Source: Nonomuraea rhodomycinica
Lineage (GTDB): Bacteria > Actinomycetota > Actinomycetes > Streptosporangiales > Streptosporangiaceae
Direction of reading: 5' to 3'
DNA length: 64,000 nucleotides
Assembly (NCBI RefSeq): GCF_013363995.1
Contig: NZ_JABWGO010000003.1
Span: 558,001 to 622,000 of the forward strand
Every line of letters starts with the position of its first letter. Position 1 is the first letter of the stretch. Below, one piece after another: positions 1 to 8,521 of the stretch. The translations under genes were made by a program, and so were the position numbers. A model generated the notes under the pieces. It saw only the letters and a program-made list of their open reading frames with translations, did no database searches and was not told the origin of the DNA.

Positions 1-2
1 CG

Positions 3-899
3 TGGGTGGGCCGGCGGGAGCCGCCGCGCCGCTCGGCCGTCGCGCTGGGCGTGGCGGCCGTGTCGTTCACCGTCGTGTCGATCGCGGCCGGGGGCTCGGC
101 GTGGGAGCTGTTCTTCGTGCCGGCCGTGCTGCTGCCGGGCTGGTCGATGGGGCTGCTGGCGCGGCGCAGCGGCGAGCGGGCGCTGCGCCTGGCCGAGCTG
201 GCGGCGGCGCTGGACGCCGAGCGGGAGGCGAACGCGCAGGCCGCCGTCGCGCAGGAGCGCACGCGCATCGCGCGCGAGGTCCACGACGCGGTGGCGCACT
301 CGGTCAGCGTGATGACGTTGCAGCTCGGCGGGCTGCGGCGGCTGCTGGCGGACCGGCCGGCCGAGCAGGAGGTCGTGGCCGGGCTGGAGCGGCTGGGCCG
401 GCAGACGGTGGAGGAGATGCGCGGCCTGGTGGGCATCCTGCGCGAGCGCGTGGACGGCGGCGAGACGGCGCCGGTGCCGTCGCTGGAGCGGGTGGAGGAG
501 CTGGTCGGGGACGTGCGCGCCGCGGGTCTGCCGGTGCGGCTGGACGTCGCGGCGGACCTGCCCCGGCTGCCCCCGGTGCTGGACCTGACCGCGTACCGGG
601 TGCTGCAGGAGGCGCTGACGAACGTGCTGCGGCACGCCGGGGCCGCCCCCACGACCGTCGTGCTCGGCCGCGAGGGGCAGGCGCTGCTGCTGGAGGTGCG
701 CAACGACCCCGCGTCCGGGAGCGCCCCGGCGGGCCGGCCCGCGGGCGGGGCGGCCGGCGGCGGCCACGGCCTGGTCGGCATGCGGGAGAGGCTGGCGATG
801 GTGCAGGGCACGCTGCGGACGGGCCCCGAGCCGGACGGCGGCTTCGCCGTGCGGGCCCGCTTCCCGCTGCCCAGGACGTGGGAGAGGACGACGGCATGA
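3..899 (+). CDS. Sensor histidine kinase (NarL/DesK type), 5' end outside window
   Basis: Cytoplasmic-membrane sensor kinase that should phosphorylate the response regulator encoded next. The frame is open to the window edge, so the N-terminus is missing. What remains begins with two hydrophobic segments (about the first 45 residues), then a coiled-coil linker rich in Ala, Glu and Arg. A HisKA_3 box follows, with the phospho-accepting His in AREVHDAVAHSVSV, and then a HATPase domain with the N box (LQEALTNVLRHAG) and a glycine-rich lid (GGHGLVGMRERL). The stop overlaps the ATG of the next gene by 4 bases (ATGA), so the pair is translationally coupled. The stimulus cannot be read from the sequence. 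Confidence 0.92.
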   Translation, partial: WVGRREPPRRSAVALGVAAVSFTVVSIAAGGSAWELFFVPAVLLPGWSMGLLARRSGERALRLAELAAALDAEREANAQAAVAQERTRIAREVHDAVAHSVSVMTLQLGGLRRLLADRPAEQEVVAGLERLGRQTVEEMRGLVGILRERVDGGETAPVPSLERVEELVGDVRAAGLPVRLDVAADLPRLPPVLDLTAYRVLQEALTNVLRHAGAAPTTVVLGREGQALLLEVRNDPASGSAPAGRPAGGAAGGGHGLVGMRERLAMVQGTLRTGPEPDGGFAVRARFPLPRTWERTTA

Positions 900-1603
900 C
901 GGTCTCGGTGGTGCTGGTCGACGACGAGGCGATGGTCCGCGCCGGGCTGCGCATGGTGCTGAGCGGGGAGCCGGACATCGAGGTGGTCGGCGAGGCGTCC
1001 GACGGGCTGGAGGCGCTGGACCTGGTCGCCCGTACCCGCCCGGACGTGGTGCTGATGGACGTGCGGATGCCGCGCATGGACGGGCTGGCCGCGGCGCGCC
1101 GGCTGGTGGCGGAGCATCCGGGCAGCAAGGTGGTGGTGCTGACCACGTTCGACGAGGACGAGCACGTGGCGGCCGCCCTGCGGGCCGGGGTGAGCGGGTT
1201 CCTGCTGAAGGTGTCGCCGCCGGAGCAGCTCGTCGAGGCGGTCAGGACGGTGGCGGCCGGGGGCGGGCTGCTCGACCCGGCGGTCACGCTGCGCGTCATC
1301 GCCGCGTTCGCCCACCGGCCCGGCGAGGGCGACGGGCCGGACCGTACGGCGGAGCTGGCCTCGCTGACGGGCCGGGAGACGGACGTGCTGCGGCTGCTGG
1401 CGGGGGGCCTGACCAACACGCAGATCGCCGCCCGGCTCTACCTCGGGGAGGCGACGGTCAAGACACACCTGTCGCGGGTGCTGATGAAGCTGGGGCTGAC
1501 CAGCCGGGTCCAGGCCGTGGTGTTCGCCTACGAGAGCGGGCTGGTGCGCCCCGGCGAAACCGCTGGAGGCGGGGACGATTCTGGAGTATGCAGGACACCG
1601 TGA
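896..1603 (+). CDS. NarL/FixJ-family response regulator
   Basis: Partner of the upstream kinase; a two-domain DNA-binding response regulator of 235 residues. The receiver domain holds the acidic pair D9-D10, the phospho-acceptor D55 (VVLMDVRMP), a conserved Thr in VVLTTF and the Lys in FLLKVSPP. The C-terminal LuxR-type HTH (LTGRETDVLRLLAGGLTNTQ onward) is complete. The ATG at 896 overlaps the kinase stop. The usual KDA/KDV after the conserved Lys is KVS here, a small departure from the family. It probably controls a nearby or upstream transporter, which lies outside the window. Confidence 0.93.
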   Translation: MTVSVVLVDDEAMVRAGLRMVLSGEPDIEVVGEASDGLEALDLVARTRPDVVLMDVRMPRMDGLAAARRLVAEHPGSKVVVLTTFDEDEHVAAALRAGVSGFLLKVSPPEQLVEAVRTVAAGGGLLDPAVTLRVIAAFAHRPGEGDGPDRTAELASLTGRETDVLRLLAGGLTNTQIAARLYLGEATVKTHLSRVLMKLGLTSRVQAVVFAYESGLVRPGETAGGGDDSGVCRTP

Positions 1604-2049
1604 CCGACGACCTGGACGTGGACGCCTTCACCGCGGCGATCGAGAACTTCAACCGCTTCTACATCCGGCTTCCGGTGCTGGAGAAGCTGCCGTTCACGAC
1701 GCTGTCGGTGCTGGACACCCTCGCGTCCGCCGACGGGCCGATGCGGCTGACCGAGCTGACCAGGACGGAGCAGATCAGCCAGCCGGCCGTCACGCAGCTC
1801 GTCACCCGCCTGGAGCGCGACGGGCTCGTGGAGCGCCGCCCCGACCCGCGGGACGGGCGCGCCGTGCTCGTGCACATCACCGAGGCGGGCCGGCGGATCG
1901 GCCGGGCGCGGCACGAGGACCGTACGCGGCACCTGCTGCCGCTCGTCGCCCGGCTCACCCCCGAGCAGCGGCGGGCCATCGCGGGCGCGCTGCCGGCGCT
2001 GGCCCGCCTCGCGGAGCTGGGCCGGGGCGCGGCGGCGGAGAACGAGTGA
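1588..2049 (+). CDS. MarR-family transcriptional regulator
   Basis: Winged-helix regulator of 153 residues with a MarR layout: N-terminal dimerisation helices, then the recognition helix region (LTELTRTEQISQPAVTQLVT) and the wing (LERDGLVERRPDPRDGRAVL). The ATG at 1588 lies inside the end of the response regulator gene and has a GGAG just upstream. A GTG at 1600 in the same frame would give a GTGA overlap with that stop and is an alternative start. Its own stop overlaps the GTG of the next gene by 4 bases, so it is probably co-transcribed with the kinase-fold enzyme downstream. Ligand and targets are unknown. Confidence 0.9.
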   Translation: MQDTVTDDLDVDAFTAAIENFNRFYIRLPVLEKLPFTTLSVLDTLASADGPMRLTELTRTEQISQPAVTQLVTRLERDGLVERRPDPRDGRAVLVHITEAGRRIGRARHEDRTRHLLPLVARLTPEQRRAIAGALPALARLAELGRGAAAENE

Positions 2050-3065
2050 CGGCGCCCGGCCGGCCGGAGGCGGCGCCGGAGCTGGTCGCCCGGGCGCGGG
2101 AGGCGTTCGGGTGGGGCGAGGACGTCGTGGTGACGGCGGGGCCGCGCGGCGCGCTGGGGCAGATCTGGCGGGTCGAGTCCGGCGCGGAGCGCTACGCGCT
2201 GAAGGAGATCTTCGCCGAGCCGCCGTCGGCGGCGCAGGTCGTGGCGGAGCTGGACCTGACGCGGCGCGCGGCGGAGGCGGGCGTGCGGATGCCGGCGAGC
2301 CTTCCCGACCGCGCCGGACGCCACCTGCTGCCGGCGCCCGGCGGGAGCTGGCTGCGGCTGTACGAGTGGGTGGACCTGCGGCCGGTGGATCCGGCGGGCC
2401 GGGCGACGCCCGGCGAGCTGGGCGCGTTACTGGCGCGCCTGCACCGGTGCGCGCCGCCGTCGTCGGCCGAGGCGGGCGGCGGGCGGCCCCACCCGTGGTA
2501 CGACCGGGTGCCCGCGCCGGAGGCATGGGAACGGGCGGCGGCGTCGGGCGCGCGGTGGGCGGAGCGGCTGGCCCGGAGGCTGGCCTGGCTGCCGGAGCTG
2601 ACCGCGGCGGTGACGCCGGCCGATCCGGCCGCCCTGGTCGTGTGCCACCGCGACCTGCACCCGGAGAACGTGCTGGCCGGCCCCGGGGGCGGCCTGGTGG
2701 TCGTGGACTGGGACAACCTGGGGCCGGCCGCGCCGGCGCGCGAGCTGGCCCAGGCGCTGTTCGACTGGTTCTGCGACGGCTCGGGCCCGGACCTCGGCGC
2801 GATGCGGCGCATGTACGACGCGTACGTGCGCGAGGGCGGGCCCGGGCGGATCACCGGGCCGGCGGACTTCTCGATGCTGGTGGCGTCCCGGCTGAACTTC
2901 CTGCTCCTGCAGGCCGGTGTCGCACTCGACCCGGAGGCCGAGCCGCGGCACCGCGCCTGGGCCGAGCGGGAGATCGACGAGATGTCGCGCCTGCTGCCGG
3001 ACCCGCGATGGCTCGCCGAGGCGCTGGAGCTGCTGGGCGGCCGGGCTCAGGCGACGGAGCCGTAG
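2046..3065 (+). CDS. Aminoglycoside phosphotransferase-fold kinase (APH family)
   Basis: Protein of 339 residues with the APH/choline kinase fold. Brenner's motif with the catalytic Asp is present (VCHRDLHPENVLA), as is the metal-binding Asp in VVVDWDNLGPA. The family covers antibiotic phosphotransferases and many small-molecule kinases, such as homoserine or choline kinases, so the substrate is not assignable. The GTG start overlaps the MarR stop (GTGA), suggesting that the MarR protein controls it. It converges with the reductase gene on the other strand, and the two 3' ends overlap by 19 bases. Confidence 0.88.
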   Translation: MTAPGRPEAAPELVARAREAFGWGEDVVVTAGPRGALGQIWRVESGAERYALKEIFAEPPSAAQVVAELDLTRRAAEAGVRMPASLPDRAGRHLLPAPGGSWLRLYEWVDLRPVDPAGRATPGELGALLARLHRCAPPSSAEAGGGRPHPWYDRVPAPEAWERAAASGARWAERLARRLAWLPELTAAVTPADPAALVVCHRDLHPENVLAGPGGGLVVVDWDNLGPAAPARELAQALFDWFCDGSGPDLGAMRRMYDAYVREGGPGRITGPADFSMLVASRLNFLLLQAGVALDPEAEPRHRAWAEREIDEMSRLLPDPRWLAEALELLGGRAQATEP

Positions 3066-3655
3066 CGGGGCTTGCCGGCCCGCTCGTAGGTGAGGTGGAC
3101 GACGCCCGCTTCGGTGGTGGCCGAGCCGGTCAGCCGCAGCCCGGCCGGGGCGGTGCCCTCGGCGAACAGCCGCTTGCCCTCGCCCAGGACGACGGGGAAG
3201 ACGAGCAGGCGGTACTCGTCGACCAGCTCGGCCCGCTGCAGGGTGCGGATGAGGTCGCTGCTGCCCTGGACGAGGATCACGCCGTCGGTGTCGCGCTTGA
3301 GGTCGGCGACGGTGTGGGCGGCGTCGCCCACGAGGACGTGGGTGTTGTTCCACGTGGCGTCCATGGGCGTCCTCGTGGTGACGTACTTGGGCATGCCGTT
3401 GATCTTGGCGCCGCCCTCCTCGTCGGGCACGCCGGGCCAGTACGAGGACAGGATGTCGTAGGAGCGGCGGCCGAGCAGCATGCTCGCGGCGCGGTCGAGC
3501 TGCTCGCCCATGATGCGGCCGAACCCCTCGTCCACGTGCGGGGGCAGCCAGCCGCCGTGCGGGAAGTCGTTGGAGTCGTCCTCGCCGGGGCCGCCGGGGC
3601 CCTGCATGACACCGTCCAGCGACACGAACGTCGAAACCACCAGCCTGCCGGCCAT
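3047..3655 (-). CDS. Dihydrofolate reductase-family protein (RibD C-terminal fold)
   Basis: Cytoplasmic NADPH-type reductase of 202 residues. The opening LVVSTFVSLDGVMQGPGGPG and the LLGRRSYDILSSYWPG segment are typical of the YyaP/YwjB-like branch of the DHFR/RibD-C family. The central GVILVQGSSDLIRTL region matches the nucleotide-binding strand-turn. The branch has no firmly known substrate, and true folate reduction is unlikely. The start has a GGGAGTGA-type ribosome site upstream. It is divergent from the SRPBCC gene across a 190-base region that carries twin palindromes. Confidence 0.88.
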   Translation of the reverse strand: MAGRLVVSTFVSLDGVMQGPGGPGEDDSNDFPHGGWLPPHVDEGFGRIMGEQLDRAASMLLGRRSYDILSSYWPGVPDEEGGAKINGMPKYVTTRTPMDATWNNTHVLVGDAAHTVADLKRDTDGVILVQGSSDLIRTLQRAELVDEYRLLVFPVVLGEGKRLFAEGTAPAGLRLTGSATTEAGVVHLTYERAGKPRYGSVA

Positions 3656-3768
3656 CTGTCACTCCCTCTGTCGTGCTGCTTCGTCGTGCCTCCACCCTGC
3701 CGGAACGCGTTTACGGTTTTCTTACGGCATCCCTAACGCGCCGGTCGCCGGATCCCCCTCTCTCTTTC

Positions 3769-3817
3769 GAGAGCACCGCTCTTGACTTCCCAGCACCCGT
3801 GCGAGAGCATTGCTCTC
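3769..3817 (+). promoter_or_regulatory. Twin palindromic operators around a -35 element
   Basis: Two related palindromes lie 34 bases apart: GAGAGCACCGCTCTT at 3769-3783 (one arm imperfect) and GAGAGCATTGCTCTC at 3803-3817 (perfect, 7-1-7). A -35-like TTGACT at 3782-3787 sits between and partly within them, so a bound repressor would block the promoter of the SRPBCC gene. Short AGAGCA-type palindromes are typical of TetR-family operators. No TetR gene adjoins, so the regulator is unknown. Confidence 0.6.
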
Positions 3818-3846
3818 ATAAGGGAACGCCGCTCTGGAGGAGTGTC

Positions 3847-4335
3847 ATGAAGGTTCTGTACGCCGGCCCGTCGATCGAGCGCCTGCACGAGGAGTACGCC
3901 AAGAAGGGCCGGCTGGACGACGACGCGCCCGTGAAGTCCTCCTCGTCCATCGTCGTCGACGCCCCCGCCGGCAAGGTGTGGAACCTGCTCGTCGACATGC
4001 GGAACTGGCCGGCCTGGCGCTCCGACGCGCACGTCGTCGAGCTCGGCGAGATCGAGCCGGACGCGACCTTCCGGTGGAACATTCGCGGATCGGCGATCCG
4101 CTCCACCTTCGCCGTGGTCGAGCCGGAGCGGGAGCTCACCTGGACCGGTGTCGCGATGGGGTGCTTCAAGGCCATCGACCGGATGCTGCTGGAGGAGACG
4201 GCGGACGGGCGGACCCGGGTGACCGTCGAGGAGTCCATGTCGGGTCCGCTGCTGACGCTCTTCTACAGCGGCGCCAAGCTCCGCCAGGGCCACGAGGACC
4301 TGCTGCGCATGCTCAAGACGGCGGCCGAAGCCTGA
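3847..4335 (+). CDS. SRPBCC (START-like) family protein
   Basis: Small cytoplasmic protein of 162 residues with the SRPBCC/polyketide-cyclase-like fold: an opening strand (SSSIVVDAPAGKVWNLLVDMRNWPAW), a central beta sheet (ATFRWNIRGSAIRSTFAVVEP) and a C-terminal helix. Members bind hydrophobic ligands, and few are enzymes. The ATG at 3847 has a clear GGAGG six bases upstream, which rules out the longer upstream frame. It is a single-gene unit behind the twin palindromes, so it is probably inducible by a small molecule. Confidence 0.85.
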   Translation: MKVLYAGPSIERLHEEYAKKGRLDDDAPVKSSSSIVVDAPAGKVWNLLVDMRNWPAWRSDAHVVELGEIEPDATFRWNIRGSAIRSTFAVVEPERELTWTGVAMGCFKAIDRMLLEETADGRTRVTVEESMSGPLLTLFYSGAKLRQGHEDLLRMLKTAAEA

Positions 4336-4480
4336 CGCTTCCCCGAGGTCGCGCAGGGGCTCGTCAGCCGGCTCGCCGGGCCAGGGTGAGCAGGTGACCA
4401 CTGACGCCGAGCAGCGAGGGCACCAGAAGGCGCCTTCCGGCCCGTACTGCCGCGCCAGCAAAGGGTTCGGCCCCGGGCGC

Positions 4481-5107
4481 TCATCGGGGACCGAGGAGGT
4501 GGCCCGCGATGAGCCAGGCGCCGATCCCGATCATCGCGATCCCGGACAGGCGGCCGACGAGGCGGGCGGCGGCGGGCCGGCCGTGCAGGACGCCGCGCGT
4601 CAGGCGGCCCACGCCGAGGTAGAACAGCCCGCAGGTGATCACGAAGGCGAGTCCCAGCACGCCGATCTGCACGGCGATCGGCCAGGCGCCGCGCCGGTCG
4701 GTGAACTGCGGGAGCAGCGCAAGGAAGATGAGCAGCCCCTTGGGGTTGAGGGCGCTGACCCCGATGCCGCGCAGGAAGACGGCGCGGTCGCCGCCGCCGA
4801 CAGCCCCGGGCGCCGGGTCCGACGGGGCGGCCGGGCGGGCGGCGGTCGTGGCGCCGTGGGCCATGAGGTAGAGGCCGCCCGCCAGGGTGAGGGCGGTCAG
4901 CAGGGCGGGTTCGCCCGCCACCAGCGCGCCGACGCCGGTCGCGACGACGACGGTAATGGCGGCGTACCCGACGACGAGCCCGCCGACCGCCGGGTACACC
5001 GGCCGGCCGCGCAGCCCGGCGCCGATCGTGAACGCCCAGTCGGCGCCGGGGACGACGATGAGCAGCAGGGAGACGGCCCAGAAGGCGAGCACGGAGCCGG
5101 CGGCCAT
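4481..5107 (-). CDS. LysE-family amino acid exporter
   Basis: Inner-membrane exporter of 208 residues with about six hydrophobic segments. It opens with FWAVSLLLIVVPGADWAFTI, the LysE/RhtB signature PGAD/PGP in the first helix, followed by ALNPKGLLIFLALLPQF, the second conserved family motif. The ATG at 5107 has a GGGAGG ribosome site 7 bases upstream; the longer frame continues into the divergent regulator and is not credible. The divergent Lrp gene is the expected local regulator (compare the LysE/LysG logic, though here it is of Lrp type). Substrate: a neutral or basic amino acid, not resolvable. Confidence 0.9.
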   Translation of the reverse strand: MAAGSVLAFWAVSLLLIVVPGADWAFTIGAGLRGRPVYPAVGGLVVGYAAITVVVATGVGALVAGEPALLTALTLAGGLYLMAHGATTAARPAAPSDPAPGAVGGGDRAVFLRGIGVSALNPKGLLIFLALLPQFTDRRGAWPIAVQIGVLGLAFVITCGLFYLGVGRLTRGVLHGRPAAARLVGRLSGIAMIGIGAWLIAGHLLGPR

Positions 5108-5215
5108 GGACGAACCTCCCGGATAACGGCTGGTTCGAGAAGAATAGTGCCGATAGTCCGAGAGGTGCTTCCAACTTCGACCCCGTACGGGACCTTCCGT
5201 GGAAGGATTTGCTCC

Positions 5216-5698
5216 ATGGACGCGATCGACCGGAAAATCCTTGCGCTGCTCCAGGAGGACGGCCGGCTGACGGTCACGGAGCTGGCCGCGCGGGTGGGCC
5301 TCAGCGTGTCGCCGTGTCACCGGCGGCTGAGGGAGCTGGAGCGCAGCGGGACGATCCGCGGCTACCGGGCCGTCGTGGACGCCGCCGCGCTCGGCCTGAC
5401 GTTCCAGGCGCTGGTGTTCGTGACCATGCGCCAGGAGGACCGCGAGACCCTGCTGGGCTTCGAGGCGGCGGTCGGGCGGGTTCCGGAGGTGGTGCAGGCG
5501 CAGCGGCTGTTCGGCGACCCCGACTACCTGCTGCGGATCGTCACCGCCGACCTGACCGCCTACCAGGAGCTGGAGGACGACGTCCTGGCCGCGCTGCCGG
5601 GCGTGCAGCGGCTGAACTCGACCCTGGTGATGAAGCACGTGGTCGACGACCGGCCGCTGCCCACCCCGGGAGCGCGCTCGGGGCCCACCCCGCCTTGA
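5216..5698 (+). CDS. Lrp/AsnC-family transcriptional regulator
   Basis: Regulator of 160 residues with an N-terminal AsnC-type HTH (DRKILALLQEDGRLTVTELA, recognition helix near SVSPCHRRLRELE) and a C-terminal RAM ligand-binding domain (VPEVVQAQRLFGDPDYLLRI). It is divergent from the LysE exporter with a 108-base shared promoter region. This is the common arrangement in which amino acid binding switches on the exporter. The ATG at 5216 was chosen because upstream in-frame sequence lies antisense to lysE. Confidence 0.92.
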   Translation: MDAIDRKILALLQEDGRLTVTELAARVGLSVSPCHRRLRELERSGTIRGYRAVVDAAALGLTFQALVFVTMRQEDRETLLGFEAAVGRVPEVVQAQRLFGDPDYLLRIVTADLTAYQELEDDVLAALPGVQRLNSTLVMKHVVDDRPLPTPGARSGPTPP

Positions 5699-5728
5699 CC
5701 GTCGTCGCCACGCGGGTGACGCCGGGCC

Positions 5729-6304
5729 TCAGGCGACGGAGTGACTGATCGTGCCCCTGTAGGTGCCGGACACCGCGCCGTCCGGGATGTCGACCACGAC
5801 GGTGGGATTCCAGGTGCACGAGTTGCCGCCGGCCCCGCTGATCTTGCGGAAGGCGGCGTACGGCGCGTCGAGGTGCTCGGCGGAGGCGGCGTCCGGCTGC
5901 CCGGGCACGAAGGTGCCCGCGCCCGTGGTGCTCGTCGCGAGCCCCGACCAGTAGGAGATCGCGCCGGCCGGGATCGTCTCGGCGCCGCTGCCGCCGCCGG
6001 TGGTGAAGCTGGTGCCGGACACGGTCGCCACCCACGTGGCGTTCAGCGCGGCGCGATCGTCGGACACGGTGACCGGGCCGAGGGGGCCGCTGATCTGGTC
6101 GCCGGGCGTGCCGCTGCCGATGCCGACCGGCCCGTCCGGGACGCTGATCGCCAGGCCTTCGTCCGCGGACACGGTGAACAGCACCGTGGTGTCGCAGGTG
6201 GTGGCCGCGGGGCAGGTGCCGGCCAGTGCCGGACGCGCCGTCACCCCGCCCGCCAGCGCGGTGACCGCCATGACCCCCATGACTCCGAAACGGTCCCATC
6301 CCAT
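5729..6304 (-). CDS. Small secreted protein, WxL-like
   Basis: Exported protein of about 191 residues with a Sec signal peptide (hydrophobic VMGVMAVTALAGGV, likely cut after RPALA) and a beta-rich mature part ending IPDGAVSGTYRGTISHSVA. That ending is typical of actinobacterial WxL-like or Ig-like surface proteins. Two N-terminal Cys (CPAATTC) could form a disulfide. The ATG at 6304 was preferred over one at 6319 because a GGAGGGA ribosome site lies between them at the right distance. Function is unknown. It is divergent from the multicopper oxidase pair. Confidence 0.72.
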   Translation of the reverse strand: MGWDRFGVMGVMAVTALAGGVTARPALAGTCPAATTCDTTVLFTVSADEGLAISVPDGPVGIGSGTPGDQISGPLGPVTVSDDRAALNATWVATVSGTSFTTGGGSGAETIPAGAISYWSGLATSTTGAGTFVPGQPDAASAEHLDAPYAAFRKISGAGGNSCTWNPTVVVDIPDGAVSGTYRGTISHSVA

Positions 6305-6676
6305 GGCTGATCCCTCCATCCACCCCGGATGACTACAAAGAGTGACGTGTGATCACATCCTGCTCGTCCCGTGAGGTGCGGAAACGGGGCCTGCGCACAC
6401 CTGACGACACCTTTGTCGTGATCTGGTGCGCTTGACGCTCGTGTCCTGATGTGATCGTTTCGGTCCACCGTGCGGCGGAGCCTTCCGGCGAGAAGGTGTA
6501 GCGCGCACTACTGCCCCCGTCGTACGCGCAGCCTCCCGAACGGGCCCGGTGCGGTAGAGGCGAATGCCTCCCGTGGGCGGACGCCCGCACCCCCCGCCGC
6601 GGGCGACGATGTCGGGCCAAGAGTCATGTTCACCAGGCCGTCGCCCGGCTCACGGCCCGTCAGAGGAGAAACCCCG
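6305..6676. other. Non-coding divergent promoter region
   Basis: These 372 bases separate the secreted protein (minus strand) from the membrane protein and oxidase operon (plus strand). No credible gene is seen. There is a perfect 10-bp palindrome TGTGATCACA at 6348-6357, but no spaced CRP-type site. A GAGGAGA ribosome site at 6662-6669 serves the plus-strand operon. Confidence 0.6.
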
Positions 6677-7024
6677 ATGTTCCTGCGTGTCGCGATGGCG
6701 GTGCAGACCCTGGCCCTGCTGGTCCAGGCGGTCACCGCCGGGATGCTGCTGTCCTCGCCCGGCGGCCGGGGGCTGCACGCCGCCACGGCGATCGCCGTGA
6801 TGGTCGCCGTGCTGGCGCACCTGGTCGCCGCGATCGTCACCCGCCGCCGGGCCGCCATCCTGCCCGCCGTCGCCATGCTGGTGATGACGCTGGCCCAGGT
6901 GGCGCTGGGCGTGGCCCACGTCAAGGTCCTGCACGTGCCGGTCGGCGTCCTGATGTTCGGCGTGAGCCTGCAGCGGCTCGGGCAGGTGTGGCCGGCCCGC
7001 CGCGTCCAGACGGCCGCGGCATGA
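6677..7024 (+). CDS. Small integral membrane protein, oxidase partner
   Basis: Membrane protein of 115 residues with four hydrophobic segments (VAMAVQTLALLVQAVTAGML; TAIAVMVAVLAHLVAAIV; ILPAVAMLVMTLAQVALGVA; and a weaker VPVGVLMFGVSL). The His in the second and third helices might bind haem or metal, but that is speculation. The ATG at 6677 follows a GAGGAGA site, and its TGA overlaps the ATG of the multicopper oxidase (ATGA), so the two are made together. Such small membrane genes often precede actinobacterial copper oxidases. No family name is offered. Confidence 0.75.
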   Translation: MFLRVAMAVQTLALLVQAVTAGMLLSSPGGRGLHAATAIAVMVAVLAHLVAAIVTRRRAAILPAVAMLVMTLAQVALGVAHVKVLHVPVGVLMFGVSLQRLGQVWPARRVQTAAA

Positions 7025-8487
7025 CGATGACCAGAAGGCGAGCCCTGCGTCTGTTCGGCCTGGGCGCCGCCGCCGCGCTGGCCGCGCCGGGCTGCTCCCT
7101 GCTGAGCGGCACCCCGCTGCCGCAGGTCCTGCCCAGCCGCGCGCCGCTGCCCAAGCCGTACGGCGTGCCGCTGCCCCTGCCCGTGACGGCCCGCCCGGCC
7201 AGGAGCGACGCCAGCACCGACTACTACGAGCTGGTGCAGCGGGAGGCCGACGCGCAGATCCTGCCGGGCCTGCGCACGCGGGTGTGGGGGTACGACGGGC
7301 GCTTCCCCGGGCCGACCATCCGGGCCCGCGCCGGACGCAGGACCGTCGTGCGCGTCACCAACGCCCTCGGCGCGCCGACCGTCACCCACCTGCACGGCGG
7401 CCACACGCCGCCCGAGTCCGACGGCTACCCCACCGACCTGGTGGGGCCGGGCACGCACCGCGACTACGCCTTCCCGCTGGACCAGCGGGCGGCCACGCTG
7501 TGGTACCACGACCACCGCATGGACTACACCGGCCCGCAGGTGTGGCGGGGACTGGCCGGGTTCTTCCTGGTGGAGGACGAGGAGGAGGCGGCGCTGCCGC
7601 TGCCGTCGGGCGAGCGCGACGTGCCGCTGATGATCTGCGACCGGTCCTTCGCCGCCGACGGGAGCATGCCCTACCCGGCCTCCGCCGAGGGGCCCGGCGC
7701 GCGGGAGGCGTTCATGGGGGGCGTGCTCGGCGACGTCATCCTCGTCAACGGCGCGCCGTGGCCCTCGCTCGGCGTCGACCGGGCCCGCTACCGGTTCCGC
7801 CTGCTCAACGCCTCCAACGCGCGGGTCTACGAGCTCGCCCTGGCGCCCGCCGGGCGGCTGGTGCGCATCGGCGGCGACGGGGGCCTGCTGGCGGCGCCGC
7901 GCTCGGCGGACCGGGTGCGGCTCGCACCGGGCGAGCGCGCGGACGTGGTCGTCGACTTCGCCGCCCACCGCGTGGGCGAGCACGTCGAGCTGCGCAACCT
8001 CCTCGGAGAGGGCCCGCAGGCGCGGGTGATGCGCTTCACCGTCGAGCGCGACGCCCGCGACGACTCGGCGATCCCCGCCGCGCTGTCGCGCGTGGAGACC
8101 CTCGACCCGGCGCGGGCGGCGGTGACCCGCGACTTCGAGTTCAGCAGCGGCAGCATGGGCGGCCACACCGGATGGCTGATCAACGGCAAGCCGTTCGACG
8201 CCCGCCGCGTCGACGCCCGGCCCAAGCTCGGCCAGGTCGAGATCTGGCGGCTGACCAGCGACGTGGCGCACCCCGTCCACCTGCACCTGTCGCCGTTCCA
8301 GGTGCTCTCGGTGGCCGGCGAGCGGGCGGCGGGGCCGCCGGAGTGGAAGGACACCGTCGAGCTGCGGGAGGCGCAGACCGTGGAGATCGTCACCAGGTTC
8401 ACCGGCTACCGGGGCCGCTACGTGATGCACTGCCACAACCTGGAGCACGAGGACATGGCCATGATGAGCACGTTCGAGGTGGTCTGA
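7021..8487 (+). CDS. Exported multicopper oxidase (CotA/bilirubin oxidase-like)
   Basis: Copper enzyme of 488 residues that oxidises phenols, bilirubin-like compounds or metal ions while reducing O2 to water outside the cell. The N-terminus is a Tat-type signal (TRRRALRLFGLGAAAALAAP), possibly with an acylated Cys at 25. All copper ligand motifs are present: HLH at 123-125, HDH at 163-165, HPVHLH at 417-422, and HCHNLEHEDMAMM from 470 with the axial Met at about 481. The internal ATG at 7021 was chosen because it overlaps the membrane-protein stop and restores the twin-arginine motif at the N-terminus. Confidence 0.93.
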   Translation: MTMTRRRALRLFGLGAAAALAAPGCSLLSGTPLPQVLPSRAPLPKPYGVPLPLPVTARPARSDASTDYYELVQREADAQILPGLRTRVWGYDGRFPGPTIRARAGRRTVVRVTNALGAPTVTHLHGGHTPPESDGYPTDLVGPGTHRDYAFPLDQRAATLWYHDHRMDYTGPQVWRGLAGFFLVEDEEEAALPLPSGERDVPLMICDRSFAADGSMPYPASAEGPGAREAFMGGVLGDVILVNGAPWPSLGVDRARYRFRLLNASNARVYELALAPAGRLVRIGGDGGLLAAPRSADRVRLAPGERADVVVDFAAHRVGEHVELRNLLGEGPQARVMRFTVERDARDDSAIPAALSRVETLDPARAAVTRDFEFSSGSMGGHTGWLINGKPFDARRVDARPKLGQVEIWRLTSDVAHPVHLHLSPFQVLSVAGERAAGPPEWKDTVELREAQTVEIVTRFTGYRGRYVMHCHNLEHEDMAMMSTFEVV

Positions 8488-8521
8488 CCCCGGGCTTCCC
8501 CCGCGCGATCCGCGGCCTGCC

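Noticed and set aside
6348..6357. CRP/FNR-type site TGTGATCACA
   Set aside because: The two half-sites are adjacent without the 6-base spacer that CRP-family sites need; kept only as a palindrome.
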